Below, one piece after another: positions 1-10,099 of a stretch of DNA of 64,000 nt. Source of the stretch: Macquaria australasica (lineage: Eukaryota > Chordata > Actinopteri > Centrarchiformes > Percichthyidae). The stretch is taken from assembly GCA_005408345.1 (NCBI GenBank), contig SEMN01000063.1, positions 1,488,001-1,552,000 on the forward strand, read 5' to 3'. The position numbers and the translations under genes are program-made. The notes under the pieces were generated by a model. The model ran no database searches. It was not told the origin of the DNA and was given only the letters and a program-made list of their open reading frames with translations. Position 1 is the stretch's first letter, and each line of letters begins with the position of its first letter.

Positions 1-3
1 TAT

Positions 4-345
4 TAGCACTATGGAACAATGTTTTACATGTGGGTCCCAGTTTTGTTGTTTACATGCATGTGCACGAGCACGCGGGTGATATGATACACATTTCCTGCCA
101 CTACTTTGAAGCCTTTTGCTGTGTTTTCATTGTGGCTTCATCTACAGGCTAATATAGATTAAAAAATAAAAGTTAGGTGAAGGAACATTGATAAAGGTAC
201 CGTGTGGAGCTTTTGACCACTAGTAGCACTGTGGATCAATGTTTTTATGTACGTATACATACACGAGGACACACAAGCACGTGGGCGATGCATTACACAT
301 TCCTGCAGCCAGTTTCATGCTATTGCGCTGTTTGACAGTTAGAAG
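4..345. repeat. Diverged tandem duplication, period about 220 bp
   Basis: Two related segments start at 4 and 224. Both open with TAGCACT, then G(A)TGGA.CAATGTTTT, then an ACATGCATG/ATACATACAC stretch, then CACG.GGGYGAT, then TACACATT.CCTGC. They differ at many positions and by small indels, so the duplication is old. No protein is evident; the short frame at 239-442 lies mostly over copy 2 and resembles nothing I know. Confidence 0.6.
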
Positions 346-945
346 CAGTATCGCGCAAAGAAGCAGAACAATTCAAACAAACAAAAGCAGGGAAGAGGAC
401 TGCAAGCTAGCAATTATTGACATAAACAACGGACACTGTTAAAAATTCAAAAATGTCAATGGGTTTTGGTGAGAAACTCAAACTGTAAACATAACTTTCA
501 TTTGTTTACAAGAAAACGTTTAATAATGATGCTTCATAAGTCTTCAATTGCCACCTTTGGATCATTTTGTACAATCGACTGCTGTTCCTGTTTGACATTA
601 TACTAACAACAGTAACAGTAGCAGTAGCAGGGCATGAATCATAAAACAAGCAGGGCAAGCCCAGTTTACTTAGAAACTTGACGTGACATGTCAAACTAGT
701 CAACACTGGGAGATTTTACCTCCAGCTATTTGGAGTTTTGTATTACATGATGAAGGCACGTCTTAATGTTAACATATTGCACTTGTTATGTCACTATTTG
801 TTCTTGTTGTCTATGTTCTATATTCTTCCGTAAAGACACATTAAAATGTCTCTTCTGGTAACACATTGCTTTACAGCATCAAACTCAAAGTAAAGTCTGT
901 AGGAGCCACTTTTGTTATGCATTGTACTCCATGAATACTTAACAC
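346..945. other. Unassigned AT-rich DNA
   Basis: No gene, RNA gene or repeat end was recognised. The short frame on the minus strand (506-706) has no family resemblance. The segment may include distal promoter sequence for the candidate exon at 1088. Confidence 0.4.
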
Positions 946-951
946 ATCAAC

Positions 952-990
952 TCTATAAGTATTTAAAACGTTGCCAGTGTAAAAGAACTT
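952..990 (+). promoter_or_regulatory. Candidate TATA-type core promoter
   Basis: TATAAGTA (954-961) runs directly into TTTAAAA (962-968). A start site about 30 bp downstream would fall near 985-990 and give a leader of about 100 nt before the ATG at 1088. A TTGAATTTCC stretch near 1005-1014 is a weak NF-kB-like half match. This is inference from spacing only; TATA-like strings are common in AT-rich DNA. Confidence 0.3.
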
Positions 991-1087
991 AATCTTGAAT
1001 TAGCTTGAATTTCCGCAGCTTCAAATCTACACTAACTCATCAGTGACAGCAGAGATCAGCAGCAGGAGACTCACCATTGCTTCAGCC

Positions 1088-1112
1088 ATGTCTTCAGTTC
1101 TTCATCTATCAG
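1088..1112 (+). CDS. Possible short first coding exon, gene unknown
   Basis: After a less AT-rich leader with several CAGCAG/GAGATCAGC motifs, an ATG at 1088 in an acceptable context (TTCAGCCATGT) opens a 25-nt frame reading MSSVLHLS. It ends at a strong splice donor (CAG|GTAAGA, GT at 1113). With the TATA-like box at 954 this has the layout of a small secreted-protein first exon. I could not find a matching second exon downstream in this window and do not recognise the gene. It could also be chance or an exon of a decayed gene. Confidence 0.25.
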
Positions 1113-1614
1113 GTAAGACTTGCAGCCAATTTATTTCTGCTGGAACTGAAACCTAAGTGCGCTTACGTTTCAGAAGCAAAAGTGTTCACATGATGACAGG
1201 TAGCCGAGATGCAAACAGATGAAGATTAGATAAACATGTTGGTACACACTGTGTAACCAGGCTGCATGGCATTTATTTGCTAATCATTAACTCAATGAGT
1301 CAGTCAGGTGGTGCTGAGTGCAATTAAGCTGCAAAGGCTAAGTTTCATTTCTAGTGAATTGTACAGTAGGCACACTCATGCTGCGTCAAGGTTCTCTGGC
1401 TTAAAGTTTCAACCAAATTGCAATTGTCATGTAGTGTGAAAACCTCTGCATGCTGCACAGCAATGAGGCGAAATGAAGAAAAAGAATCCATGTCTTATTT
1501 CAAGGTTTTCCAAACCCTCTGGGTAGTCTTTCCTGTTGTACAGAAAAACTCCTAAATTGAGCTGAACTGAAAGGCAAATAATCAAGCACCTTTATTTTGA
1601 ATCTCTGAAGCTTA

Positions 1615-2090
1615 AAGGTCCCCTCCAGACATTATTAAAACATATATACAAATAATCTGCTTGGAACAATAATGTGTGTCTGATATGTTTTTTCTGCAAA
1701 ATAGTATAATTTCCACATAGAAAATCCTTAAAAAGGCATCTACTCATTCTAGCTCATTAAAATTCCAGATTCTATGAATATGCAAATTTTGTTCATTTCT
1801 AAAGTTTTCCTGCTGGACACAAGATGTCTTCTACTTCACTGTAAAGTCCATTCTCAGTGTATGTGCGCTGGCAGCTTCAAGTTTATACATCATGCTTGTA
1901 TAAGTTGAATATTGGACCAGGATTGGCTGCTTCCAAACTATTTGTGATGTAACAAATCATGCTTGCAGGCCCACCCCTTAAAATCAGATTTTCAGTGAGC
2001 ACAGAAAGTTTCCACTTTCAGCAGATGAACGTGAAAACATCCTTCTAGTGTCAAACTGTGCACAGACATCATTATGTACAGTGAAGGTCA
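1615..2090. repeat. Dispersed teleost repeat
   Basis: The block begins AAAGGTCCCCTCCAGACATT and continues through TAATCTGCTTGGAACAATAA and GGACCAGGATTGGCTGC to about 2090. I recognise the wording from repeats in several percomorph genomes, but it has no clear class: no terminal inverted repeat, no tRNA promoter and no frame is seen. Its boundaries are approximate. A copy count in the host genome would settle it. Confidence 0.5.
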
Positions 2091-2790
2091 AACATTCAAC
2101 TGTAGGAACAAGAAGAACAACATCTTTTTGAGTGGAGGGGAATATGCTGAATACTGAATGATCAACGGTGGTGCCTGTAATCTTGGATTTGTCTAAGAAT
2201 TGCCTTTATTGATTTTAACTCCAATAAATTAACAGGGAAGAGACAACAGTGCAACACTTTACCAACGCACACAATTTAATATGGAAGATAATCAGTAGCC
2301 TGTTCATATAATACAAAGATCTATCTTTAAGCTGATTATGGAGGCAGAGACCTTCACCTTACTGCCCTTCAGCTGATACAGAGAGTCAAAGATAGATGGG
2401 TTAGTTAATGAAACGTCCTTCTGGAGTAAATTAAATTGTCAATGAGATGACTCACAATGAATCGCTCAGGGTCAAACAAGGCAACTTGGTTTTGTATATA
2501 ACTTAAATACTGTTACTCCGAATGCAGAAAAAAAAATCAGTTTTATTCAATTTAACAGTTAAGTGAAATATCTCAGTTTTAACAGTGATGAAAATAATGG
2601 TTCTCTCACTGCAAACAGTTATTTTAGTTTATTTGTTTTGTTTTGTTTCAGTGTTTTTCAGAAGAATTATTGTGTGTGTGGAGGTTAAATGTTATGTGGA
2701 TCATTTTTATTGAAGTATTGTAAGTATATTTATGAGTAGCTGCTGTTGTTACAGAAGCTAATAGAGGCTCTAAACAAACAAACATCCTGT
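2091..2790. other. Unassigned AT-rich DNA
   Basis: No gene, TIR or known repeat was recognised. The segment holds short poly-A and poly-T runs and no long frame. Confidence 0.4.
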
Positions 2791-2796
2791 TTTAGT

Positions 2797-3720
2797 CTAA
2801 TAAAATGAGCAATGAATGCCTCTACTGCTGCTGCAAACACAACAGTGACAAATGTTCACCTTTTAGACTTACACTTACCTATTTACACATCCAGCAGATA
2901 TGGAGCAACATTAGCATTTATTTGGGGCCCCATTTCTGTCCACCTGATGATTTTAAGTCCAATTTTCACCCTCCTTCTAGCTCTGTTTGGACTCCTGAGG
3001 GAAATATCTGCTTCTTTAGCTGCTAAATGCCTCCACCAGCTAGTTGCTAACTTTGTCTGTCTGCTGTTCAGTGTTGGGCGGGTAGTGTACGGTGGGTTTG
3101 GGTTGGAGCTTTTTTGCTGAAAAAAAAGCTGCCGGCAGCATCTGGAAATGATGCTGAGAGCAGTGAGAGTGAACAAAAACAGTATCATCCATCCATCCAT
3201 TTTCTATACCGCTTATCCTCTTAGAGGGTCGCGGGGGGGCTGGAGCCAATCCCAGCTGACATTGGGCGAGAGGCGGGGTCCACCCAGGACTGGTCGCCAG
3301 TCAATCACAGGGCTGACACATAGAGACAGACAAACATTCACACTCACAGTCACACCTACGGACAATTTAGAATCACCAATTAACCTAACTTGCATGTCTT
3401 TGGATGGTGGGAGGAAGCCGGAGTGCCCGGAGAACCCACGCGGACACGGGGAGAACATGCAAACTCCACACAGAAGGGCCCCAGCCGGCCGGCGGGTGCG
3501 AACCCAGAACCCTCTTGCTGTGAGGCAACAGTGCTAACCACTGCACCACCGTGAAAAAAAAACAAAAAAACAGTATCAGCAGACCAGAAAACTCAAACAG
3601 TGAGCTGTTAATTCTCTCTGGGTTCATTACTGTGAGCATGTCAGTCATTTGATCCTTTGTTAATATGATCATATTTATGATGGCTTTAACACTGCTGGCA
3701 AGCTGAAGTATGGTGGCTGT
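2797..3720. repeat. Dispersed repeat copy A, interrupted by a SINE
   Basis: The segment matches 16570-17010 in order: CACATCCAGCAG.TATGGAGCAACATTA, TGAGTCCAAT/AAGTCCAAT, CTCCTG.GGGAAATATC, TTTAGCTGCTAAAT, GTAGTGTAC.GTGGGTTT, GAGCAGTGAGA.TGA, then TTTTCTCTG.. and GTCATTTGAT. The frame at 2812-3120 lies inside this repeat and is not a gene. A SINE (3187-3553) splits the repeat after CAGTATC and the sequence resumes at about 3578. The right boundary is uncertain; CTCTAGTGGC-containing sequence up to about 4150 may belong to it. Confidence 0.7.
3187..3553 (-). mobile_element. tRNA-derived SINE with (ATCC)n tail
   Basis: Read on the minus strand, the head carries a pol III box A (TGGTGCAGTGG, complement of 3538-3548) and a box B (GGGTTCGCACCC, complement of 3494-3505). 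A conserved body follows (ACATGCAAGTTAGGTTAATT region, then GGACCCCGCCTCTCGCCC), ending in ATAAGCGGTATAGAAAATGG and a short (GGAT)n tail at 3187-3204. This layout, a tRNA head with a LINE-type tail and a short tandem 3' repeat, is typical of fish SINEs copied by a partner LINE. A target-site duplication, ACAAAAACAGTATC (3173-3186) and ACAAAAAAACAGTATC (3562-3577), flanks it. The frames at 3148-3672 on both strands are read-throughs of the SINE. Confidence 0.88.
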
Positions 3721-4126
3721 TTTTGGTGTTTTCCTAGTCTACATTTTGGTGTGAAACACTGTGTTTTGAACATTATCCATTTTGGAAATGCATAGTTTTT
3801 GCAGGTGAAAAATGGAAACTAAATGTGACCTGAAGGCCAAAATAAAGATGTCTTCTCATATGTGGAATGATACGTTATTGTGAACATATTTTGAATCCCT
3901 ACCTGTACCTGAGCCACATATTTTTATCATGAGTTGGTGGAAATCAAATCAGAGCTAAAACAAGAGCAAATATTGGACTTAAATTTATCAGGTGGCCAGA
4001 AACAAGACTCCAGTGGAATGATAATGTTTCTCTGTGTCAGCTGGAAGTGTAAGTAGGCAATCATTAACAACTTGATAGGGTGATAATATGTTAGAGCTGT
4101 GTGTCTGTCATCTTGTTTTGGAGATA

Positions 4127-4145
4127 CTCTTCCCTCTAGTGGCCA
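4127..4145 (-). promoter_or_regulatory. CTCF-like motif
   Basis: On the minus strand the segment reads TGGCCACTAGAGGGAAGAG. By my count it fits the vertebrate CTCF 19-mer consensus at 17 of 19 positions, missing the C after GG and one 3' base. It may be part of a dispersed repeat, so it may be present in many copies. Confidence 0.3.
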
Positions 4146-4199
4146 AAATCGATCAAAGCAGCTTTAAAAAATCTAATAAGGTATCAGCAGCAGGTGAAT

Positions 4200-5282
4200 G
4201 TTGGGAATATCAGACAGGGTGAACTGGGGAAAAAAACTAGCTCCTTTCTTATTTGCAGGAAAGCGTCCAAGCTGGGAGACCTGGAAGTTAAATTTCTCCC
4301 CAGGTCCTCATTAAGATCTTAAAACAGGAAGCCCTCAATCAGACCGGCACAGGGATCCCGCCGGCCTTTTAGCTCTGCAGGATGTTTGGAGAAATTCCCC
4401 CCACTCGGATCAATGCTGCTGTGCCTTTTATTAAATACAGCTGTAATACAGTATGTCCTGCGTCCCGGCCAAGTCTTTTTTTCTTCTTTCCTTTTTTTCT
4501 CTCTCCGTATTTTCTCTTCACTGTTCTGCTCTCTTCTGGTTGTCTTCACCTCATTGACAGCGGACAGAAGCCAGAGGAGGGATTTGACACCAAACATTCA
4601 TCTCTCTTCCTGTCTGTCAGCGCTGCTTTTTTACCACAGCACCTGTTGAACTGCGTGCCATATATGCCGTCACCTGCCCACGGCTTCACCCAGCCTCTCA
4701 ACATCATATACTGTATGCTTTCTCTCTCAGAGCACTAGAATAGCCCACTTAAGTAGAAGTATTGCACTTGAGACTGTGTACTTGCAGTCGCTACATAACT
4801 ACGTAAAAAACTTTCCATTAGCTAATTTTGTCTCTTCCAAGCTAGCCTTTTCTTATATATTTTCTCTTATATTGAAGGTGCCTTTGCTTCTAATGGTTAG
4901 TTTGTGCCTATGATACTATGATATAATGTCATATAAGTCATAAGTGTTTTTTGTTTATACATTTTTTTCTCGCCTTGTTTTTTATGTTTGTAATATAGAT
5001 TATTTGGTGAAATGTAATGTCTTTTTTTGTATTTTTGAAAAGGAGATGATGCATCTCGAGAGTTTTATCCTGCAAACAATAATCTTGTCAAAAAAAAAAA
5101 ATTCCACATTGTTTCACACGATAAATACTGTGTAAATCTCTGGATTGGCTGCTACTGTGCTACCTTCAGGTCCAGCCCCTGCAGACAGGAAAACAGGGTG
5201 GAGGAGCCATCATGCAGTGTATGACACTGAGGACACCACCTCTGTTTACAGAGTTTTTGGTCTCACACACTTGCATATTGAT
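4200..5282. other. Unassigned DNA
   Basis: This stretch contains a pyrimidine-rich part (4470-4640) and AT-rich DNA. The frames at 4319-4738 come from low-complexity CT/GA sequence. No gene or mobile-element end was recognised. Confidence 0.4.
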
Positions 5283-5492
5283 CTTTTTCACGGCAGACAT
5301 TTTGACTTGTCATAGCAGGAAATGCAACTGTTGTTAACGAAGTGTCCCAGTGAGCCATGACAGTGAGGCAGCCTGCACAGTACCAGGACCCTGGAACTAG
5401 CTCACCTAAATGGAATGCAGCCCTTTTTAATGCTATCAGCTACACCTGTGCTTTTCCTGCTATGACAAGTCAAAATGTCTGCTGTGAAAAAG
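5283..5492. mobile_element. MITE with 40-bp near-perfect terminal inverted repeats
   Basis: The left arm 5283-5322 starts CTTTTTCACGGCAGACATTT. The right arm 5453-5492 is its reverse complement with one mismatch in 40. The interior is only 130 bp with no frame, so this is a non-autonomous foldback-type DNA transposon. No clear target-site duplication was seen (flanks ATATTGAT and GCCTAGTA). The 39/40 arm identity suggests a fairly young insertion, or selection or conversion keeping the arms alike. The superfamily was not determined. Confidence 0.8.
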
Positions 5493-6084
5493 GCCTAGTA
5501 AGACTTTATGGTGTGCAAGAATTCTGTTAAAGAAATGACAACCCTTCCTGAGATATCATTTTGACAAACTATTCTGTAATCCCCATTTTTCACTATGTGT
5601 GTTGTTGATGTTTCTTTTGCTACATTTGCTATCCAACTAGCTAAGCAAGTGTAATCAGTCTGAAATAATAAATGTCACTGCTGTAACAATCCTAGCACCA
5701 AACAAGAACGTTGATATTGGATGATTCTGTAAAATTTAAATTATGAAATATCTACGGCAAGGCAACTATGATTAAGGCCAGGAAAAAAATCTTGGTTATG
5801 GCAAATAAAGTAAGATTAAAGAATCGTCAATGCTAGGTACTGAATTTTAGCACAGGATGTAAATTGTAAACATAATTCCTTGGGATACTGGGCTCGCTGT
5901 ATTTTGTCTCACTCATTTTGTCTTCTATTCTTTCCATTCCTTGTTTCATTCACTCCTGCCCCTCTCCCATTTTCTTTTTCTCGCTCAATTACTTCATATC
6001 TTTTTATTCTTCCCACCCTCTCAAGACCACCCTCCCTCTCACCTTTCCACTTTTGGCCTCTGACCTTTCACACTGGAAACTGTA
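5493..6084. other. Unassigned AT-rich DNA
   Basis: No recognised gene or repeat. A CT-rich run at 5910-6060 produces the short frame 5880-6164, which reads into the following GT microsatellite. Confidence 0.4.
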
Positions 6085-6119
<35 letters not shown>

Positions 6120-6120
6120 T
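6085..6120. repeat. (GT)n microsatellite
   Basis: About 17 GT units with one TA interruption near the right end. Confidence 0.95.
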
Positions 6121-6149
6121 TGGGTTTAATCAGAGCCCGAGGCAGAAAG

Positions 6150-6690
6150 AGCTCTCATCTCTAACGCTGCCCCCCTCGTATCCCTCCTAATCCCTGCCTT
6201 GCTGGTGCAGACTACCTCTCCTCGTGTGACTGACGAGCAGCGATAAAACCCTCGGTGAGCTTCGACCGGCGGACGTTCACTTTTCCCACCTCCTCCTCCT
6301 ACAGTCGAACCTCCTCCTCCCACTGCACCCCACTTACTGAAGGTTCAAGCAGGCAGGCAGGCCCGTGTCAGATGTTGGCCTTTGATATGCTAATACCTTT
6401 CCCCTTTTTCAAGTCTTTTAAAAGTATTGACTGGTAGCAATGTGAGCGCAGCGTGATCCTCAGCCTGTTACACTGAGAGAGGGAGGAGATATTGTTGAGA
6501 GCGTTCTGCTTAGTCAGTGATTTGCAGTCTTTTCCTTCATCGGGTCTCAAAAGAAGAAGCCGCTTCAATCAGCTGAAGACAATGCAGGTTAGGGACTTTG
6601 TGATGGTGACAGGGGAGTGGCGACTGGCTGACAGACGGACTTTCACAGTGCACTCAGGAAAGAGCTCAAGCTCAAGGTAACAAAAGTACA
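6150..6690. other. GC-richer island, unassigned
   Basis: Local GC rises (CCTCGTATCCC, CGACCGGCGGACG, CCTCCTCCTCC) compared with both sides. Frames exist on both strands (6126-6323 minus, 6492-6680 plus) but none has a recognisable domain. A donor-like CTCAAG|GTAACA lies near 6677. It could be an untranslated exon, a promoter or conserved non-coding DNA. Nothing in the sequence decides between these. Confidence 0.25.
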
Positions 6691-6829
6691 CACAGAAGTG
6701 AGTGGCTTTTTTCCCCTTCTAACTGTGTAAATAAAGACACAACAAGACACATGAATGCCTTGAGGTCACACACAGGACAAGAGAATAACACACATGTCAT
6801 TTATTCACTTATTAAACAATGAAACATGC

Positions 6830-7180
6830 TACTGCTTTAATATAAGACATACTTTATGAAGGGCTTTTAAGTTTGATTTTATGGCTTAAGGGTTAATATA
6901 TAATTTCATAACAGTCCATAGAGCAATAACAAGCCATTAATAAGAACAACTATTGGGTTGCCAGGTTGTGCTTGCACTCTCTCCTTGATGGCTTATTAGA
7001 AGGCGAGAAACTTATCACTCTTAATAATTTCTTACTAACATTCATAACTTCAGACTTGATGGCTCATCAGCAAGTTGATCATCAATGTAAATGTTATTTG
7101 GGAGTTAATTTGGAAGTAATGAATATAAAGCTTAAAAAAGTATTCATTATTTCTGTAAATTTACTATATTAACTGTTACT
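6830..7180. repeat. Fragment of the long-TIR repeat family seen at 62189-62958
   Basis: GGCTTATTAGAAGGCGAGAA followed by ACTTATCACTCTTAATAATT (6989-7028) resembles GCCTTATTAGAAGGTGAAAT at 62949-62968, the end of the 62-kb element. The surrounding AT-rich DNA has the same character. Limits are approximate. Confidence 0.4.
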
Positions 7181-7790
7181 TTATTTAAAAACTTAAAACA
7201 AATGAAGGGTACATAAGGACTTGTAGGACTCAAAATATAACATTTTGGACTTTGACTGGCTTGGGACTTCCCCCAGGATTTCATAACTACTTGCTAGTAT
7301 CCCAAATGTGCTTATTACTGAACTGTAAAGTCGTATTAAATGTTAATAAATCACTAAAGCCATATCTTTTCCAACAATATAAACTCTTAAAGTATAAAGT
7401 ATGCCTTGTTACAAAGCGGTCTAAACATTCTGAAGGGCACAAGGCAAACCTCATTTTGGAGATAATATCCTGCAAATTTTAAGGAAATTAAATGGTGACT
7501 AAAGAATTTTAAATTGTCTATATTTTGGTGTCTTAGATATCAGATTAAACTCTGAGGTGCTAATTCAGTCTAGACTACATTTTATAGTAGAAAATGCCCA
7601 GCTAAAGCCACCTCCTGTACCCACATTCAACCACAGGCGGACCGTAAATCATGCCGGCTGTTTGGCAGAAGTTGTGGATCATCATACAATGGTTAATTAA
7701 AGCCAGATCAATCCCAGTGCCACCGGTTCTTTCTTTACACTGCGTGTACACAGAAAGCAGTCCCACGGTACCTTGAGCCCAGCGAGCGAT
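7181..7790. other. Unassigned DNA
   Basis: No recognised gene or repeat. The overlapping short frames on both strands (7252-7482) have no family resemblance. Confidence 0.35.
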
Positions 7791-7821
7791 GAGGAGGAGG
7801 AGGAGGAGGAGGAGGAGGAGG
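7791..7821. repeat. (GAG)n trinucleotide run
   Basis: Ten uninterrupted GAG units. The poly-Arg and poly-Ser/Leu frames crossing it on both strands are by-products. Confidence 0.95.
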
Positions 7822-8028
7822 CCCATGATGTTTGCTCAGGGCTGGAAAACAGGCTGCCACTCATATTTGTACAGAGAACAAAACCACGCAGGCTCTCTGG
7901 CACCATATGAAAGATGGGTTTTCTCAGCGCGTACAGCAAATACAACTGTTCACTTTTTTTTCCCTTTCTCTTTTTTTTTTTTTTTTTGCTCTTCTTCGCC
8001 AAATTTCAGTAAAATTAGTTTTGTGCCA

Positions 8029-8042
8029 GTTGCCATGGTGAC
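8029..8042. promoter_or_regulatory. RFX/X-box-like palindrome
   Basis: GTTGCCATGGTGAC fits the X-box GTNRCC-N2-RGYAAC with one mismatch (G for A in the second half). X-boxes of this type are bound by RFX factors and are over-represented in vertebrate conserved non-coding DNA. The surrounding 8020-8110 is GC-richer than its flanks. Confidence 0.35.
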
Positions 8043-8384
8043 TGGTCAGCGCAGTGGGCAGAGGATAGTCGGGGGTGTCTGGGAGCAGAGTTCACATCTG
8101 AGTTCCTTATAGCTGCAGTGGTGGCATACTGTGCATAATTACACTGAAAGGAGAACAATGGTACAAGTGGAGGTGAAGAGGTGAAGAAACACATAGAGAT
8201 GTTTAGTGAGAATAGTGAGAATAAACAAGCAGGAGTTTGCCAATTTAAGGACAATCAGGCTTCTAGAACCAGACTTGTAAACTTGGATGTGATGTGACTT
8301 CAACGTCTGCTCAAAGTGCTGAAATTGGTGTTTTTTATTTGAATAGAAATGCTTCTCATTTCGGCAGAGCCAGATTAGAAACGC

Positions 8385-8510
8385 AAGAGTCTACAGAGGC
8401 TCTGTGAGGCTGTACTTATTAGGCACAGCGGTGCTTTAAGCTAAATGCTAACATGCTCACAATTTCAATGCTAACATGCTGATGTTATAATAAGTATTTT
8501 CTGATGCCTT
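8385..8510 (+). repeat. Fragment of the GCTAACATGCT dispersed repeat family
   Basis: GGCTGTACTTATTAGGCACA is followed by GCTAAATGCTAACATGCTCA and CAATGCTAACATGCTGATGT. These match the opening of the larger copy at 49300-49870 (TGTACTTAGGCCCAG, ACATGCTGATGTTTAGC). Only the first part of the family is present. Confidence 0.55.
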
Positions 8511-9220
8511 TTGTTTAAATTGGTCATTTCATTTTCAAAGTAAGTTTTCAAAGTTTCATCAAAAATGGGCTGATAATTTCAATTATGATCAGTTAACAAA
8601 TGAACAAAATATTTGAAAAGTTCACTAACAAGAACTTTTCATGTGAACATACCTGTAATATGTATGGTCATAAAATTAAAAATAAAGCCTTGTACAACCT
8701 TGTAACTGCTGATGACTAAAAAATGAGCAAAGCTGAATTTTTGCCAAACGTCTCCTCTGATGGGACGGACGTGCAGCAGTATTGGCAGCGAGCTCACATT
8801 GTTCAAAGTGGGACTTCACCAACACCTTGTTATCTGTGCAGGCTGGTTCCGTTCTTCCATTCCTCTGAATCTTTTTCCCAGCCAAGGATTTTTTTCTGAG
8901 AAGAGAAAAGAGAAGAGAGAAAAGATGGCAGCTACTGTAGAGTTGTCATCTCTGAAACTCCTGTGACATGCCAATGAGTTCTCTGCTGCTCTGGCCAGTA
9001 AAGCTCAGAGCAGCTAGCAGCATGGGATGATGGGTGATGTGAAAAGGAGTTTTTTGGTCCCCTGTGCAGACTTCCTGCTCTGGGCCAATCAACCAAGACA
9101 ACTCATAACACAGTGTACCCGACAACCCCAGGAACTGATCTGACCCTGAATGCAACTCTGACCTCCCACTGCAGGCTGTGGCCTCAGTCATTGAATTGAT
9201 TTGTATTATTTTTTTTCTGC
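8511..9220. other. Unassigned DNA
   Basis: No recognised gene or repeat. A purine-rich run (8890-8930) gives a lysine/glutamate-rich frame of no evident meaning. Confidence 0.35.
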
Positions 9221-9221
9221 T

Positions 9222-9415
9222 GTATGTGCGTGTGTGTGCAGACTCATATGAAAATGTGCATGTGTGCCAATACATGTGCTTATTCTCATGTGTAGCATGC
9301 ATGTGTATTTTTTGTATATGTGTGCGCACTTGCATTTGCATGTTTGTGATTGTGTGTTTAACTGCATGTGTGTGCTTGCAGCCTGTAGATGGTGTGTGTA
9401 TGTGTATATGTTAGT
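9222..9415. repeat. Degenerate TG-rich simple repeat
   Basis: Imperfect TGTG/CATGTG runs cover the segment. The cysteine/valine-rich frame 9178-9414 and the His/Thr-rich antisense frame are products of this composition, not a small secreted protein. Confidence 0.7.
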
Positions 9416-9729
9416 GTATTAGTCATAGAGTCATGTCATATCGAGCAGTTATCTCAAGACTGAAAAAGCCTCATTCATATCCGTCTTATAAATTCATTTT
9501 TTCTGTTACTGAGTCCGTAAAACTTTCTTACAAGACATGACAACATTCGCCATTGAAGGAAAACGTATTCCTGCCTGTTTCCAGTGCAAAGATAATGGAT
9601 GAATGGATGATACTTTCACCATGTCTAACTAACTGTAACTATATAAACCATTGCTCATGGGCAACATTCTAGCCAATGTTGGCTGCAGTGTCTTCTCTTT
9701 AGACATTGACTGTATTTTTTCTTGTTTTA

Positions 9730-10095
9730 CCAACACATGGAGATGAGTCAATATGTCTTTATAGCGAGAAAGGTTTCTTGTTTTAACAAGATTTGTTGAT
9801 TTTGTGTAATAATGACTGGTTGCTCTAACAAGAAAAACTGAATAATTTGGTGCAGTATGTAGTAATAACGTGAAACGGTAAAACAAGCTAAAACAAGCTC
9901 ATTTTCTTTTCATGACAAGAAACTGACCAATTTTTTTTAAAATTTTGTTTATGGTGGCAACAATACACTGCCGTACAAATGAACTTTTTAAATGTATTTT
10001 GTGAAATTAAGTAAAATTTTCCTACATTCAAGTGGGGTAATCTGCCTATTTTGTTTCTTATTTCACAACACAGACACACGTCTTGAAAATTCTTG
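9730..10095. repeat. AT-rich dispersed repeat with AACAAG motifs
   Basis: Repeated TTGTTTTAACAAG/AAACAAGCTAAAACAAGCTC motifs and CAAGAAACTGACCAATTTTT resemble a common fish MITE type built around CTTGTTTCTTGTT. Related material appears at 17160-17340 and 33955-34390. No intact ends were identified. Confidence 0.4.
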
Positions 10096-10099
10096 AAAC

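Noticed and set aside
1088..1112. Naming the mini-exon as a chemokine or other specific immune gene
   Set aside because: Eight codons are too few to identify a family and no second exon was found.
3148..3672. Frames of up to 129 codons on both strands
   Set aside because: They read through the SINE; box A, box B and the target duplication explain the sequence.
7697..8112. Arg-rich and Lys/Ser-rich frames
   Set aside because: Products of the GAG run and a poly-T tract.
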